Below are positions 49,201 to 63,300 of a stretch of DNA of 64,000 bases, one piece after another. The DNA is from Planococcus citri. Taxonomy: Eukaryota > Arthropoda > Insecta > Hemiptera > Pseudococcidae. The notes under the pieces were generated by a model, which was given only the letters and a program-made list of their open reading frames with translations, made no database searches and was not told the origin of the DNA. Both the position numbers and the translations under genes were made by a program. The stretch is taken from positions 15,562,001 to 15,626,000 of the forward strand of contig NC_088681.1 in NCBI RefSeq assembly GCF_950023065.1. Direction: 5' to 3'. The stretch's first letter is position 1. Each line of letters begins with the position of its first letter.

Positions 49201-52200
49201 CATTTCGGAATTTGACCATTTTTGGTATACTATCGCGAATTTTTCACAAATTGATTATGTGAAACCAGTAGCAGTTTTTTTTGCATCAAGATGAATAAAA
49301 ATATTTAATTTTTGAAAATTTGAATGAAAAATCATTTAATTTTAGGCAAACAAAACGTTGAAAAAAAGTAACCAAAAGTCATTTAAAGCAATGAAATTTG
49401 ATCATTTTTTATTAATTTACTCGTACAATGATTTTGATTCCCATGACTACGTATTTGACTTGTTGTTAGATCATTTTATCCAATTTTCAACTTTTTTATT
49501 TTACATGCATTTTGTAAGTGTCTTCTCACACCATTTTTTGAGCATTTTTTTTTTACAAATTTACAAAAATACCATTAAGTATTTTTTGGTGATTTCTGCA
49601 ATTTTAATTTTTAATTTTACGTTTTGAAGAACTTAAATTTCGAATGATTGATGTTTTTTGGCAAATTTTACTAAAATTTTATCATTTTTTGATGATTTAC
49701 AGTAGGTAATTTAATGGATTTCTAAAACTTTTTCTAGTGATTTTGGCAAATCTTTGCTGAAATTGCAACATTTTTTTTTTTTTTTTTAGTAATTTGCAGT
49801 TATAGTTTTTTTAAGGAGGGAAAGGGAGGGGAGGATTTCGGAATATTTTCAAAAATATTTTATTCAATTTTTACTGAATTTTGTAAAAGTGTTGATAAAA
49901 TGTCTAATTTCACTGATATTTTGAATAATTATTTTATTATTTTTACAGAAAAGTTCAAGATATTTTCGACTTTTTTCTGAGCATTTATGGAAAATTTCAG
50001 TAGAATTTTATTATTTTCTGTTCATTTACACGTTTTTTGAATTACGAACGTTACATTATTTACTTCGATACAAGATAATAAACTTCAAAAATTCGATATT
50101 CCCACCCATTTTGAAAAAAATATTGGTAATTTTAAGGGTAATTACCACATTATTGTAATATTATGACAGTTCAGAGACGATTAATCGATTATGGTAATTA
50201 TGTAACCATAAGTAAACGATACAATGCGTGTAGATCATAGATATATCAAGATTAACCATCTTTTCGGTAATTAGATGGTAATTTACTGTAATTCGACAGA
50301 TTTTACGGAAGGTATACATATGAACGATAAATGACGATGAATCGAGTGAGATTTACCACAATTCTAGCCAAAAATCTCGAACGAAGAATCCAGAGAGAAT
50401 TTGACCCAACGACTACAACGAAGAGATCAGATACTATCGGAAAGATAATACGGTAATTACGGCGGTAAACGACTTAGACGACGGTAATTCGACGGTAAAC
50501 ACAGTAAATTGCGATGTAATTTTCAATTTTAGATACAAATCTGGCACGACAATCATTGCTCAACAATACCCACCACCTATACAATCCCAAGAACTTACCA
50601 GGATCAGCACTGGCTGCAAGGGCTTCGCCCAATCTGGGTACTTTACTAGGCACATCATCGCTGCTTCTACCATCTTTCGCTTTGGATCTGGAAAACAAAC
50701 GAACAATTAAGAATCTAATTCAAATCTATCAATCACACAAAAGATTGAATAATGGATCAGGTAACTTACTCGATTTCTTTCATCGTACCCGGTGCGCCGA
50801 AATTCATGGATTTAACGAAATCATTCATGTTGAGAGATTTCAAAACATCGTAATTCAATTTATTCGAGATTTTCTTCTCTCTTAATACTTTTTCTACAGC
50901 TTCTCCTACAATAAAAAAGAGAAAAAAATTCGTAAAAATATTTTTCTGATTGTGAGATGAACATACCTACATTAGATGATCAAATGCTCACCTGCTGTAG
51001 CAGCTCCAGCGCCTTTGGTACGTTTCTGTCGTTTACGTTTTTTATCGCCTTTACCATCTTCTTTCTCTTTCAATAATTTCTCTTCTTCTTTCTCTATAAA
51101 ATTAAATCCGCCAATTATAAAAATATTCCCAAGTTCATTATTACTAAAAAAAAAACAACAGATTTTTATATATTCGTACTTTTTTGTTCTTCCAAGAAAG
51201 CCGCATACAGCTCCATCCAAGCCTTCTTCTTTTGCTGGAACTCGTCATCTGTGACGATATACGAATCTAATTCATCATCGTCGAGATCATCTAAGGAATG
51301 TTCGATTTCAAATTGGTCAGTTTTTTCGGTGCTTTCAGCCGGTTTCGGTTCAGGATCAGCCGCAGGTTGGGCAGGTTCGGTTTCTTCGCCAGAAATTCCG
51401 ATCGTTTCGAGAGTAGGACCTGCGAACAAAAACGATATAGGTAAATTTCACCTATTTTCTTCGAAGAAAAAATTCCCAGTTGTGAGGGTAATTTTTATAC
51501 CTAATCCTTTCGGGGAAGCAGCTTTTTCATTTTCGGCCAGGGTGGTATTTTTCTTCAAAGAGCTACACACGTTATCTATGCTTTCCAGAGTTGTTTTAAC
51601 AACTGCTTCTGAGACTTCACCACCTTCGTCGTCTAGAAGATCGTCCAGCGAATCTTTCAGTATACCGCTCGTTGTGCTTTGAGCATCGTCGTTGTTATCC
51701 GTAGATGCTGAAGAAATTAAGGTCATTGGGATCACAAAACGTTATTTTTCTCTTTCACAAATAACTTTAGCGTAATAAACTTCAACTTACTCGTATCGAC
51801 GCTGCAAATTGAAAATCGTCTGCCTTTGGTTCTTTTCTTTTCAAGCTCTTTATCGATTAATCTTTGCAATTTTTGCATCTTCATTTCGTATTCAACATCC
51901 GTATACTGTGACAAAAAATCGAAATACCGATTGAAAAAATGAACAAAATAATCGGAAATGGTCTTTTTAAGACTTTTACCTTTTGCAGTCGTTCTTTATC
52001 TTTCATTCGAGCCGCTTTAAACGACGGAGGGTCCTGCTCTTCGCCGAGATCAACGGTCAAAAATTCATCTGTAGTTAACGAACTACTCGGTGTGTCTCCG
52101 AATTCCAATAATCTGCGTGGAAAGATGAAAATACTCGAGTTAGATGGGTCAAATCGTAAAAATATATTCAGATTCGAATTCAGCGACCCCGAAAACGTAG

Positions 52201-54303
52201 AAAACGATATGCGACACGATATTTCAATTTTTTCGAAATTTGAGACCCCACCCCCCTCCCCCAACAACTAAATGGAGCGAAAGGACGTCTTTTATGATGT
52301 CCAAAGCTCAAAATGCGTAAAAGTGAATTTTTGATGTAAACAAAAATGCATCGATTTTACTCCCACTATACACGTGTTCTTTTGTTTTTTATTGGAGGGG
52401 GGAGGGGTTCTGAGAAATGAAAAGGGGAATAAGGGGTCCAGAATTTTATTCTCCGAGGAAAAACATTCTCAAACACTGGAATTATCGCAAAACATTCCAA
52501 GCATTAAAATTGTAAATAAATAAGAAACGCTCCTAATATGGCCCAGTGGGGGAGGGGGCAAAGAGGTAAAACCTTCATAATAACATAGTCGAGTGACATA
52601 TCGATTTCTACATATTCGAATACGCTAAAATCGAATTTCACGTTGGTTTTGCGATTCAACGGACCGGACGGACGTTACGGTCCAATTGCGTACCTTTTTC
52701 GAAGAGTAACCTCCTGTATATGAACAATATTGACAATATCTTTCAATTTCTTTCGAATGTTATGAAATCTGGCGGCGATAATCAAAGCTAAAACATAAAA
52801 GAACAATTAATCTCCCGGGTTGAGAATAAATTCGCACATTTTGGTCAACTTACCCGAGCCACAAAGGCCAGAGGGGCGTCTACCACAATGTAACGAGTCT
52901 CTTTTCATCCTTTTCAGTACACGTAGGGCTGTGGTGGATACTTCGTGGGTTTTCTCGCCGAGATCCATCTGATTGGCGTATCTCAAAATATATAAACAGG
53001 GATCTGCGGAGGATAGAAAATTTTTACATTAGTTGCTATGGTTCAAGTGGGCTGATGATCCAGTCTCAAATATAGAATAAAATACTTATTAAATAGAATA
53101 AAATATTCATCGTTAAAATCTATTGTGATCTAGAATAGTTGAAGAAAATTTGTGTGCCAACTGTCAAGTTTTGAATCAATTTTATTGATCACTCGAGGTG
53201 GAATTTTTTCCCTTTAAATTTTAAAACACTTTTCCAACAAATTTATTCATGCTCCGAAGTTTGAATACACAAAATCTCAGCTCCTTCCTTCCGCTTCAAA
53301 ATTAATGCCCATCGATATGAGAAAATCTGTCAAACGCTCCCAATTTTCACCTCCTTAAATTTTTGTCGAGACAAAAACACAAAAATACATTGTTTCAAAA
53401 CGCCGCCGTTAATTTGCAAATAATCTACGTCATTAATGCTCTTCGGTGTCGTGTGAATAATCGTTAATTGTTTTTTTCGCAAGTGACGTTGGTCCAATCA
53501 ATTCTGATTGCAAGAACAATGTTTCTTTTTCGCGCAAATCACTGACGTTATAAAGAGAATTATGCCTTTTCATCTCTTATCTCGCATTTATGTAGATAAA
53601 GAAAACATGCGTAAGATTTTTACCAAGCAAGATGAAGTGCGAGTATTTTTATAACACTGAAAATCCAATGTAGGGCATAATATAATGTACGATGTTTTCC
53701 TTCGATAATTTCGTTGTTTTGTATCTATAGCTAAAGGTGGGTGGTACAAAGTACTCGTTATCATGTTTCGATGAGATAATCGACTAGACGATGTCGTCAA
53801 ATGGAATACACGTCGATTACTCACGATATTTTATTGCCACAATTAACGATAAGAGAATCATACAATTGTTGGAAAAAGTGAGAAACAATATGTAGGTATC
53901 AGAAAAAAAGTTGCTAAATATCTAATTTGTAGCATACTCGTATTTATTTTGAATAGAAAAATTTTTGGAGCCCAATTTTTATCGACTTTGGCAGAATAGG
54001 GATGGGAAAATTACTGAAAGTTTGAAGATAATTTCAAGGGTCGATTTTTTTCCACGAGAGATTGAAAGAGGCAATTTAGAAAAATGTTTGTTTTACAATG
54101 ATGACACAAGAGTTAGGAGGAAGGGATCGAAATCACCAGGTTTCAATTCAAACTTGTCAGGTGTAATCAACTTAAGATTGAAAAATCTTGAAATCTTCAA
54201 AAAAAAAAATAAAAAAAGTACTTCGGCGAAATTGAAACGAAAATATTACTTTGAGAAAATACCAGAAAAAAGTAACAAATGTCAAAAAATGACGAAGTAT
54301 CAA

Positions 54304-54334
<31 letters not shown>

Positions 54335-57300
54335 ACAATGAAAAAACACGGCCAAACTCTAAACTACACAATACTACCGAAAAATGCTCAAAAGGGTAAG
54401 ACAGTTGTTGAAAAAATCACAAAATCATGTGAAAAATTGACAAAAAATTCATAATGGTACTTTAAAAATGTCTATCTTGTTTTGAATAATTTTCACGCTA
54501 TCAAGAACAATCGAGATAACATTTTCAACAAATATAAGACCTCACAATTTTTTTTTCAAATTTTTTTGCAATAATTTTAATGGTATTTCAACAAAGTTTA
54601 GGTCACTTTGGATTTTTTAAAACACATTTTCATTCATTTTTACACTATTTTAAACAATTTTTAAATGATTTTAGATTTTTTAACAATTTTTAAGATATCT
54701 ATTTTCGACAATTTCAATCATTATTATTTTACAATAGTTTCACGCAATTTTCTATAATGATTAAGATTTCATAGGAGCCCATTGAAAAAATACGGTATCA
54801 AGTGACTAAAAAATTTCTTAAATGAATGAAAATTCAGCCAATTCGAAAAAATTTTACTCAAAAAATGACAGTAAATACTTCACAGTTCAATCATAGGTAC
54901 TTTATTGGGAAAAAATAAGCTCCTCAGAAATTCGTAAAATGATGAGAATTCTGATTTTCAAAATTTTGTATACATTGAACACCCCCCCCCCCGCCCCTAC
55001 TATTAGCCTCTCGCTCGTGCCTTCTCATCCTTCTTCATCAAACGTCACATGCTTGAAATATAAGGTCAAGTATTCAATTTACAAATCAAAAATATTCTTG
55101 AATTGGATGATTTTTATAATTTTTGGGATACCCCCTACCCTTCCCCTCTTTTCAATAAATACCATATTCCGAATTCAAAAATTCAAAATTATTCCCTGAG
55201 ATTTGCGATGACAAAATGTGAAAAAAATGGATTTGATTTTCAAGATTTTGGGATCATCCAACTCTACAACCCCCCTCCCTTCTCCTCTCTGTTTAACTCA
55301 AGACCTTGACACTTCAAAAACGATTAAAGCATTTCTTCAATTTTTTTTGGTCAAAAATAGGTATTCTTCGAGGTTAGTAAATAAATTTTCACAAATCGAA
55401 AAAATGTTAAGGCTTTTAACCCCTCAAATTTTCAAGTACGTACTTGATCAGTAAAGATGGTCAAAATAAGTCCCAAAACTAATATTAATTAACCAAATCC
55501 AAATTTTACCATTTCCGGTCATTCTGGAGCCTCCAGCGCGATTCTTCAATTTCTCCAGAATTTTGAATTCGCTCCAGAAAGGCGAGAATATGAAGTTGGG
55601 CAGCTAAAAATCGAGTTGTACATTACACTCGACCCGTTTAACGAGTTCATCCACATTTGAGCCGACTTTGAGAGTGACACCTCAAAAGTGGCTTTTTGAC
55701 CAGCTTTTTTCAAAATTAAAAAATCCAAAAAATCAAAAGATAACTGTTCAGAGAGGAAATTTTCGAAATTCACGCAAATTGCTGTATTTTGTCCAAAACT
55801 AACCCCCCTCCCCAATTCAAATTTTACAATTTCCAGCCATTCTGGAGCCTCCAGCGCAATTTTTCAATTTCTCCAGAATTTTGAATTTGCTCCAGAAAGC
55901 GTGAATATGCAGTTAGACAGCTAAAAATCGAGTTGTGTATTATACCCGACCTGTTTAACGAGTTTATCTACATTTGAGCCGATTTTGAGAGTGACACCTC
56001 AAGAATGGTTTTTTGACCAGCTTTTCTTAAAATTAAAAAATCCAAAAAATCAAAAGTCAGATAACTGATTAGAGAGGAAATTTTTGAAATTCACGCAAAT
56101 TGCTGTATTTTGTCCGTAACTAACCCCCCAAATCAAAATTTTACAATTTCCAGCCATTCTGGTGCCTCCAGCGCGATTTTCAATTTCTCCAGAATTTTGA
56201 ATTTGCTCTAGAAGGCGTGAATATGAAGTTGGGCAGCTAAAAATCGCGTTATATATTACACTCGACCTGTTTAACGAGTTTATCCACATTTGAGCCGATT
56301 TTGAGAGTGACACCTCAAGAGTGGTTTTTTGAAACGCCACTCTCGCTCCAAAACGGTTGGAAATGGTAGAATTTACGCTCCGGGGGTCAGTTCTAGAAGA
56401 AATACAGTGATTCGCGCAAATTTCAAAAATTTCCTCTCTAAACAGTTATCTTTTGATTTTTTTGGATTTTTTAGTTTTGAAAAAAGCTGTTCAAAAAGCC
56501 ACTTTTGAGGTGTCACTCCCAAAATCGGCTCAAATGTGGATAAACTCGTTAAACAGGTCGAGTGTAATATAAAACGCGATTTTTAGCTGCCAAACTTCAT
56601 ATTCACGCCTTCTAGAGCAAATTCAAAATTCTGGAGAAATTGAAAGTCGCGCTGGAGGCTCCAGAATGGCTGGAAATTGTAACATTTTGATTTGGGGGGT
56701 TAGTTACGGACAATAATACAGCGATTTGCGTGAATTTCAAAAATTTCCACACAAACGGGAAACTTTTGATTTTTTGGATTTTTTAATTTTGAGAAAAGCT
56801 GGTCAAAAAGCCACTTTTGAGTTGTCACTCTCAAAATCGGCTCAAATGTGAATAGACTCGTTAAACAGGTCGAGTGTAATATACAACTCGATTTTTAGCT
56901 GCCCAACTTCATATTCACGCCTTCTGGAGCAAATTCAAAATTTTGGAGAAATTGAAAAATCGCGCTGGAGGCTCCAGAATGCCTGGAAATTGTAAAATTT
57001 TGATTTGTGTAATTAATATAAGTTTTGGGACTTATTTTGACCATTTTTACTGATCAAGTATGTACTTTTAAAAAAAAGCATAAATCGCCAAAAACAGTCA
57101 ATTTTGAATTTTCAAAAATTCGCCAAAAATCGAACTTGGGCAGCTGAAAATTTGGTTTTAGGAGTTTTAGACTATGCTCTTTCCAAAAATTGCGGTCCCG
57201 TTCAAATCGGAGTGTGACACCTCAAGAGGTGTCATAAGCACTCATTTTTCAACCTACGTTTAAGTGAAACCACTTTGGCTAATGACCATGAGGTGAGGCA

Positions 57301-60300
57301 AAATAAGAGTCTCCCTGATCCGATCAATGAATATTCAAAATTTTCAACCGTTGAGCCCTGACTTCCCCCCTGAGCCTCCCCCTTCGAGGCTCATCAGAGC
57401 AGAGCTCATTTTAGGGTCCAATCCAACGCAATGTTATTTATAAATCAAAATAATCAAAGTCAACGTTTCTCAAAAATTTTTGATCTGATTCTGATTTTTC
57501 AAATCCATTACCTACTTATCTACAATGTTTATTTCTTGAAAGGAAGAAAATTATTAAATTAATGAAACTGGAAATCGAACACCTTCCTCCTGCTGTCAAT
57601 AGCTCCCCTCCTCATCCCAAATCCCAATATTACCTTAGTCAATTATCCACCACATTTAATTGATAATTAATATTTAATTTATAATAATTATTCGCGAATG
57701 AAAAAATCATAAAAATTCCATAAAATATTTTCGCTCCACTCCGAGGCAACATTGCATCTACGTCACGCAAGCAGCGACGGCGGCGGTCACTGCGCAGTCG
57801 CAGACGGACCTATCGAGTTAGTTCGTATCTAGCATTGTTTACATTCCTGTTTACGTTCTATTCTATCGCTATTAAATATTCGTATTTCGTAGAAGAAAAC
57901 AAAAATGGTGTAAAATACGAAATAATCCTACGGTGAAATGTGATTAATACGTAAATTTCGTTGTTTTATTCGTTCCTTCGACGAATTGGGCATCGATGAT
58001 GCACAAGGGCGCATCCGTAACGAGTAATTTTATCATTGATATGAACTTGTGAAAACCCATATAGGTGCACCTTCGAAGATGTCTAAACCACCACGAAAAC
58101 CTCAAGATTATTTCGCAATGATTACTTCCAGAAATGCCTGGATTAATGGTAATATTACCTCTTATAATAATTCGATCGTATCCTAAAATCATCCGAAACT
58201 TTGGTTCGGTTCGGTATGTTTATAGTGTTTCGAAACAGTAATCGAAAAACGCGACAGGTCAAACTAGTGATTTAGTAACACTGGAGTGTGATTTCGAAAT
58301 CAGCTAAACTCGATATACGATGCAGTTAACCTATTTACCCATTTTGATGGAATTTTTTTTCGCAGAGAATACGTTCAAACAGAACGACGAATTATTGAAT
58401 TCGCCGAATATGGAGACAGATTCGCCGGCGCAGCGCGAAATGATCCAAATTAGTCCACCTTGTACGGTGCCAAGTTCGCCAGCCGCATCGCCAGTTGTAC
58501 AAATAACCACGTCGTTGAGTTTACCGTACAATATAAACGCCACCAATGATCCGAATTGGCAAGCTACCAGGCCTACGATACGTGAAAGAAATGCAGCCAT
58601 GTTTAATAACGAATTAATGGCCGATGTGCATTTTATAGTCGGGAGTAATGGTAAGTGTAGCTCGAACCCGGATCTAGACGGTTTCAAAGTGAATCCATAG
58701 ACACTAGACGGTAATGATTTTGTTCAATCGATGTAGGTAACACTGAAAGGATCCCAGCTCATAAATACATCCTTGCTACAGGAAGTTCGGTATTTTATAC
58801 CATGTTTTATGGAGGATTACCCGAGATCAAAGACGATATAGAAGTTCTAGACGTCGAACCATCTGCTTTCTTAACACTTCTTAGGTACTCTTCGTTGAGA
58901 GATCTCTCATTATGCCAATTTTTACTCCTCATTTCATTCGTTATTTTTCTCTGACACTTTCACAGGTATTTATACTGCGACGAAATCCAACTAGAAGCAG
59001 ATACAGTTTTGGCAACGTTATACGTAGCTAAAAAATACCTAGTACCGCATTTAGCTCGAGCTTGCGTCAATTACCTCGAAACTAGTTTGAACGAAAAAAA
59101 CGCCTGTCTACTTCTCAGCCAATCTAGATTCTTCGAAGAACCCGAACTCATGCAAAGGTGCTGGGAAGTGATCGATGCTCAAGCTGAGATGGCCTTGCAA
59201 GCCGAAGGGTTCGTAGATATCGACATCAACACTTTAGAAAGCGTTCTCAGTCGAGAGACGTTGAACTGCAAAGAAATGCATTTGTTCGAAGCTGCGTTGA
59301 ATTGGGCTGCAGCCGAATGCGTTCGTAAAGAACTAGAGCCATCGGCTCAGAACAAAAGAGCTGTGCTGGGTAACAGTTTGTATCTGATTAGGATACCGAC
59401 CATGAGCCTGGATGAGTTCGCTAATACTGCTGCTCAACTTGGCATACTGACGAATCAAGAAACTATCGATATTTTTCTACATTTCACCGCTAGAAATAAA
59501 CCCCATTTGAATTATCCGATTAAACCGAGGACTGGGCTGAAGCCACAGGTACGTAATTAATAATAATCTTACAATCAATCCTCATAGTCGGGGAGCTCGC
59601 TTAAGGATAAATTGCCCCCCCCCTCGGTCGATCTTCCGGGACAACTTTTTTCTTGAAGAGGGAGTCCTAAGGAACATTTCTAGCCCTTGTATTCAACAAA
59701 AAAAGTGGCCCTACATCTAAAATGGCGGCCATTTTGATCGACAGGTCAGCCGAAATCGCAGATTTTGCGTTCCAACATAGGACTTGCACAATAAATTTAA
59801 AAGATCAGGCAAAAATTTATCATCTGTCAAAATTTCAAGTGCTAAAGTGCGTTTTTCGATTTTTGGTGAATTTTCAAAAATCAAATTTTGGCCAAAGCCA
59901 AAAATGAGGGGGAAAAAATCAAAATTTTACCAAATTGACCAAGAATGCTGAAATTTGGGATATACCCTATTTTTGACATGCCAAATCGATTAGAAACTGT
60001 TTCAAACTGTTTTAAGCAGTTCTGGGGCCTCCAGCAGATTTTTGAAACTCGAAATTTCCACAAAATTTCACCAAAATGGAGTTGGAATTGGAAAGCTGAA
60101 ATTTATTCTGCAAACTAATTTTAATACGCTACGAAGTCGTCTGCTGGTGGATTTCAAGTCGTTTTGGAGCCTCCAGCCACTTTTTGAGAGGTCGTATGGT
60201 GTTTTTTGGAAAATTGAAATTTCCAAGAAGTAGCTGGAAGCTTTAAAACCATTTGAAACCACCTGGGCAATTTCTGGAAAAACATAAGTTTTTCATAATA

Positions 60301-63300
60301 AAAAATAAACCAAAAAAAAAACGAAAATTCTCACTTCTCAGCCATTTTGGTGAAAAGCACACGGTTTTTGTCATTTCTAAAAATGCAAGCATTTTTGACA
60401 ATTTTTGCAAAAAGCGGAACTTTTTATAAAAATACCTAATTTCTGGCAAAAAAGCAGAACTTTTGTACAATTTTTGAAAAAATGGAGACTTTTTTACTTT
60501 TTTTTTGCAAGAGAAACGACACTTTATTTTTTGGCTATTTTGTTAAAAATCTAAAACTTTTGTCAATTTTTTGATGATTTCTGGAAAAATGCAGCCCTTC
60601 GACAATTTCAGAAAAATCAAGGACTTTTATTTTTGAAAAAAGTTGGCCTTTCTAAAACTTTGTAAAAAATGGAAAGAGTGAATTTTTCAGAAATTTTGCG
60701 AGAAATCGAGTTTTTGTCATTTTTTTGTGCAAAAACAAGACTTTGACAATTTTAGCAACAAAAAGAACATTATTTGGATATTATTAGCAAAATACTTTTT
60801 CGCGATTTTATTCGTAAAATCGAGATTTTCAACAACTTTGGCAAAAACGAAGGACTTAAACCAGGAATTTTCTGTAAAAAATCTGCATGCAATTTCAGGA
60901 AATTTTTCTAAAAAGCTGTAACGTTTGTCGATTTTTTTAAAAATGAGAATTTTTGATGATGTTTGGAAGTATTTGACAAAATATTGATAACTTTTAGCAA
61001 TTTGTGGCAAAAAAAAGTGAGGCATTTGGCTTGGCCAATTCTTGAGAAAAAGTGAGATTTTGGAATTTTATTAAAAAGGAAGAATTTTCGACAGAAAGCA
61101 AGACTTTGACAATTCAAGCAAAAAACAGGACTCTTTGGTAAATAATTGACAAAAAATCATATTTGCAATTTTTGTCAAAAAAGCAAGACTCTTTTCCAAA
61201 TTTTATGATGAAAAGGTGAGTCTTTGGGTAATTTTAACTTTTAATAAAAGAAAATATTGAGACTTTTTGGAAGTTTTTGGAGAAAAACACTTACAAGAAA
61301 CGAGACTTTTTGGCAAATTTGACAAAAAACGAGATTTTTTTGAAATTTTTGGGAAAAAGTGATAGCTTTGACAATCTTAGCAAAAAGGAAAGGCTGTGTA
61401 AGTGCGACGTAGAACAGGCATTAAAATAATTGCCAGTTGGAAATTTTGTAAATTATTTGCTCATTGATACAAACATTCTCTTTCTCAATGTGTGCAAAAA
61501 AAAATTGAAATTTCCAAGAAGTAGCTGGAAGCTTTAAAACCATTTGAAACCATTATATAGTCGACTTCATATCGTATTGAAATTAGTTTGCGAAGTAAAT
61601 TGCAGCTTGCCAACTCCATTTGGTAAAATGTTGCGGGAATTTCAAGTTTCAAAAATCTACTAGAGGCTCCAGTAATTTTCAAAAAGTCGCTGGAGGCTCT
61701 AAAATGATTTGAACCCACCTGAAGTCGTCTTCAGAAGGTGTTAAAATTGGAGTGCAGAGTAAATTTCAGCTTTCCATCTCCATTTGATGAAATTTTGTGA
61801 AAATATAAAGTTTCAAAAATCTAATGGAAGCTTTAGTAATTTTCAAAAAGTCGCTGGAGGCTCCAAAACGACTTGAAATTTACCTGCAGTATTTTTTAGC
61901 ACATTGAAATTAGTTTGCAAAATAAATTTCAGCTTTCCAATTCCAACTCCATTTTGGTGAATTTTGTGGGAATTTCAATTTTCAAAAATCTGCTGGAGGC
62001 TCCAGAACTGCTCAAAACGGTTCGAAACAGTTTCCAATCGATTTGGCAAGTCAAAAATAGGGTGTATCTCAAATTTTAGCGTTCTTGGTCAATTTGGTAA
62101 AATTTTGATTTTTTCCCTCATTTTTGGCCTAAATTGGATTTTCAAAAATTCACCAAAAATCGGAAAACGCACTTTAGCACTTGAAATTTTGACAGGTGGT
62201 AAATTGTTGCTTGATCTTCCTATCTACTTTTGTACAGTTTGAAATATTTTGTGCAAGTCCTATGTTGGAACGCAAAATCTGCGATTTCGGCTGACCTGTC
62301 AATCAAAATGGCCGCCATTTTGTATGTTGGGCCACTTTTTTTGTTGAGTACAAGGGCTAGAAATGTTCCTTAGGACTCTACCTTTAAGAAAAAAGTTGTC
62401 CCGGAGGATCGGCGGGGGGGGGGGTGCAATTTATCCTTAAGCGGGCTCCCCGACTATCATCTCTCATTCTTCGTACACATTTCGAATAATTTTTCTCTCA
62501 TTCCAGATCTGCCACCGTTTCCAATCATCTGCCTACAGGAGTAATCAATGGCGATACCGAGGACGTTGCGATAGCATTCAATTCAGCGTCGATAAACGAA
62601 TATTCATCGTCGGTTTCGGTCTGTACGGGTCATCGAACGCCAGCGCAGATTATAACGTTAAAATCGAGCTGAAAAGATTAGGACGAGTATTGGCCGAAAA
62701 CAACATCACATTTTACAGCGACGGTTCCTCAAACACATTTCGCGTCTACTTCGAACATCCAATACAAATCGAGCCCGAATCATTCTACACAGCTTCGGTC
62801 ATCTTGGACGGTAGCGAATTGAGCTATTTTGGCCAAGAAGGCATGAGCGAGGTTACCGTCGGAGGTACAACTTTCCAATTCCAAGGATCGTCCGAAAGCA
62901 CAAATGGTACCGGAGTTCAAGGTGGTCAAATTCCAGAACTCATATTCTACGGAAGTACCGAATCGAAAAGTTAGATTTTAGTCATGTAGCAATTCCTTCT
63001 TACCCCCTGTCCCTTCCACAATTAGATTTAAGCTTGGTGCAATTCGCTATTTATTATGGTCAGATCGTACGTTCGTATGGTTTTTTGTTTTCTTTTAGAT
63101 TGTTGTCTCGTACCTATTTTTTTTTGATACCATTTTCTTCTTTTTTTCTCTTTCTCTTTTTTCTGTATAAGTTACGACGACGTTTTCAAATGTGCTTTTC
63201 TTTTTCGTTTAATTCCTTTCTATTTGTACGCGTTTTCAAACGAGGCTCATGTATTATATTTTGGTAGATGATTATTTTGTAACGAAATAAAGATTATACA

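Larger units (their letters stand above)
46280..50598 (-). other. BRF1 last intron, repeat-filled
   Basis: 4.3 kb intron made almost entirely of simple and tandem repeats: GTAATTACG words at both ends (46480-46700, 50110-50520) and a long TTTTTGGCAAAAA minisatellite between. No gene seen. Confidence 0.85.
59549..62506 (+). other. BTBD6-type last intron, filled by one element
   Basis: 2958 bp intron. The fold-back element at 59585-62456 makes up 97 percent of it; without the element the intron would be about 86 bp, like the other introns of this gene. Confidence 0.85.

Noticed and set aside
51251..51682. 143-codon plus-strand ORF over the BRF1 exons
   Set aside because: It is antisense to two well-supported BRF1 exons and crosses their intron; a shadow frame.
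51939..52271. 110-codon plus-strand ORF over a BRF1 exon
   Set aside because: Antisense shadow of the exon encoding TPSSSLTTDEF.
53965..54399. 144-codon plus-strand ORF as a gene
   Set aside because: It is Lys/Asn-rich, passes through a poly-A run and has no conserved motif; it lies inside a BRF1 intron.
58320..58365. ATG at 58320 as the BTBD6 start
   Set aside because: It lies in the pyrimidine tract before a good acceptor, and the upstream exon 58079-58148 joins in phase.
59722..62242. ORFs inside the fold-back element as transposase
   Set aside because: Mirror ORFs of the two arms encode related low-complexity peptides with no catalytic motif.
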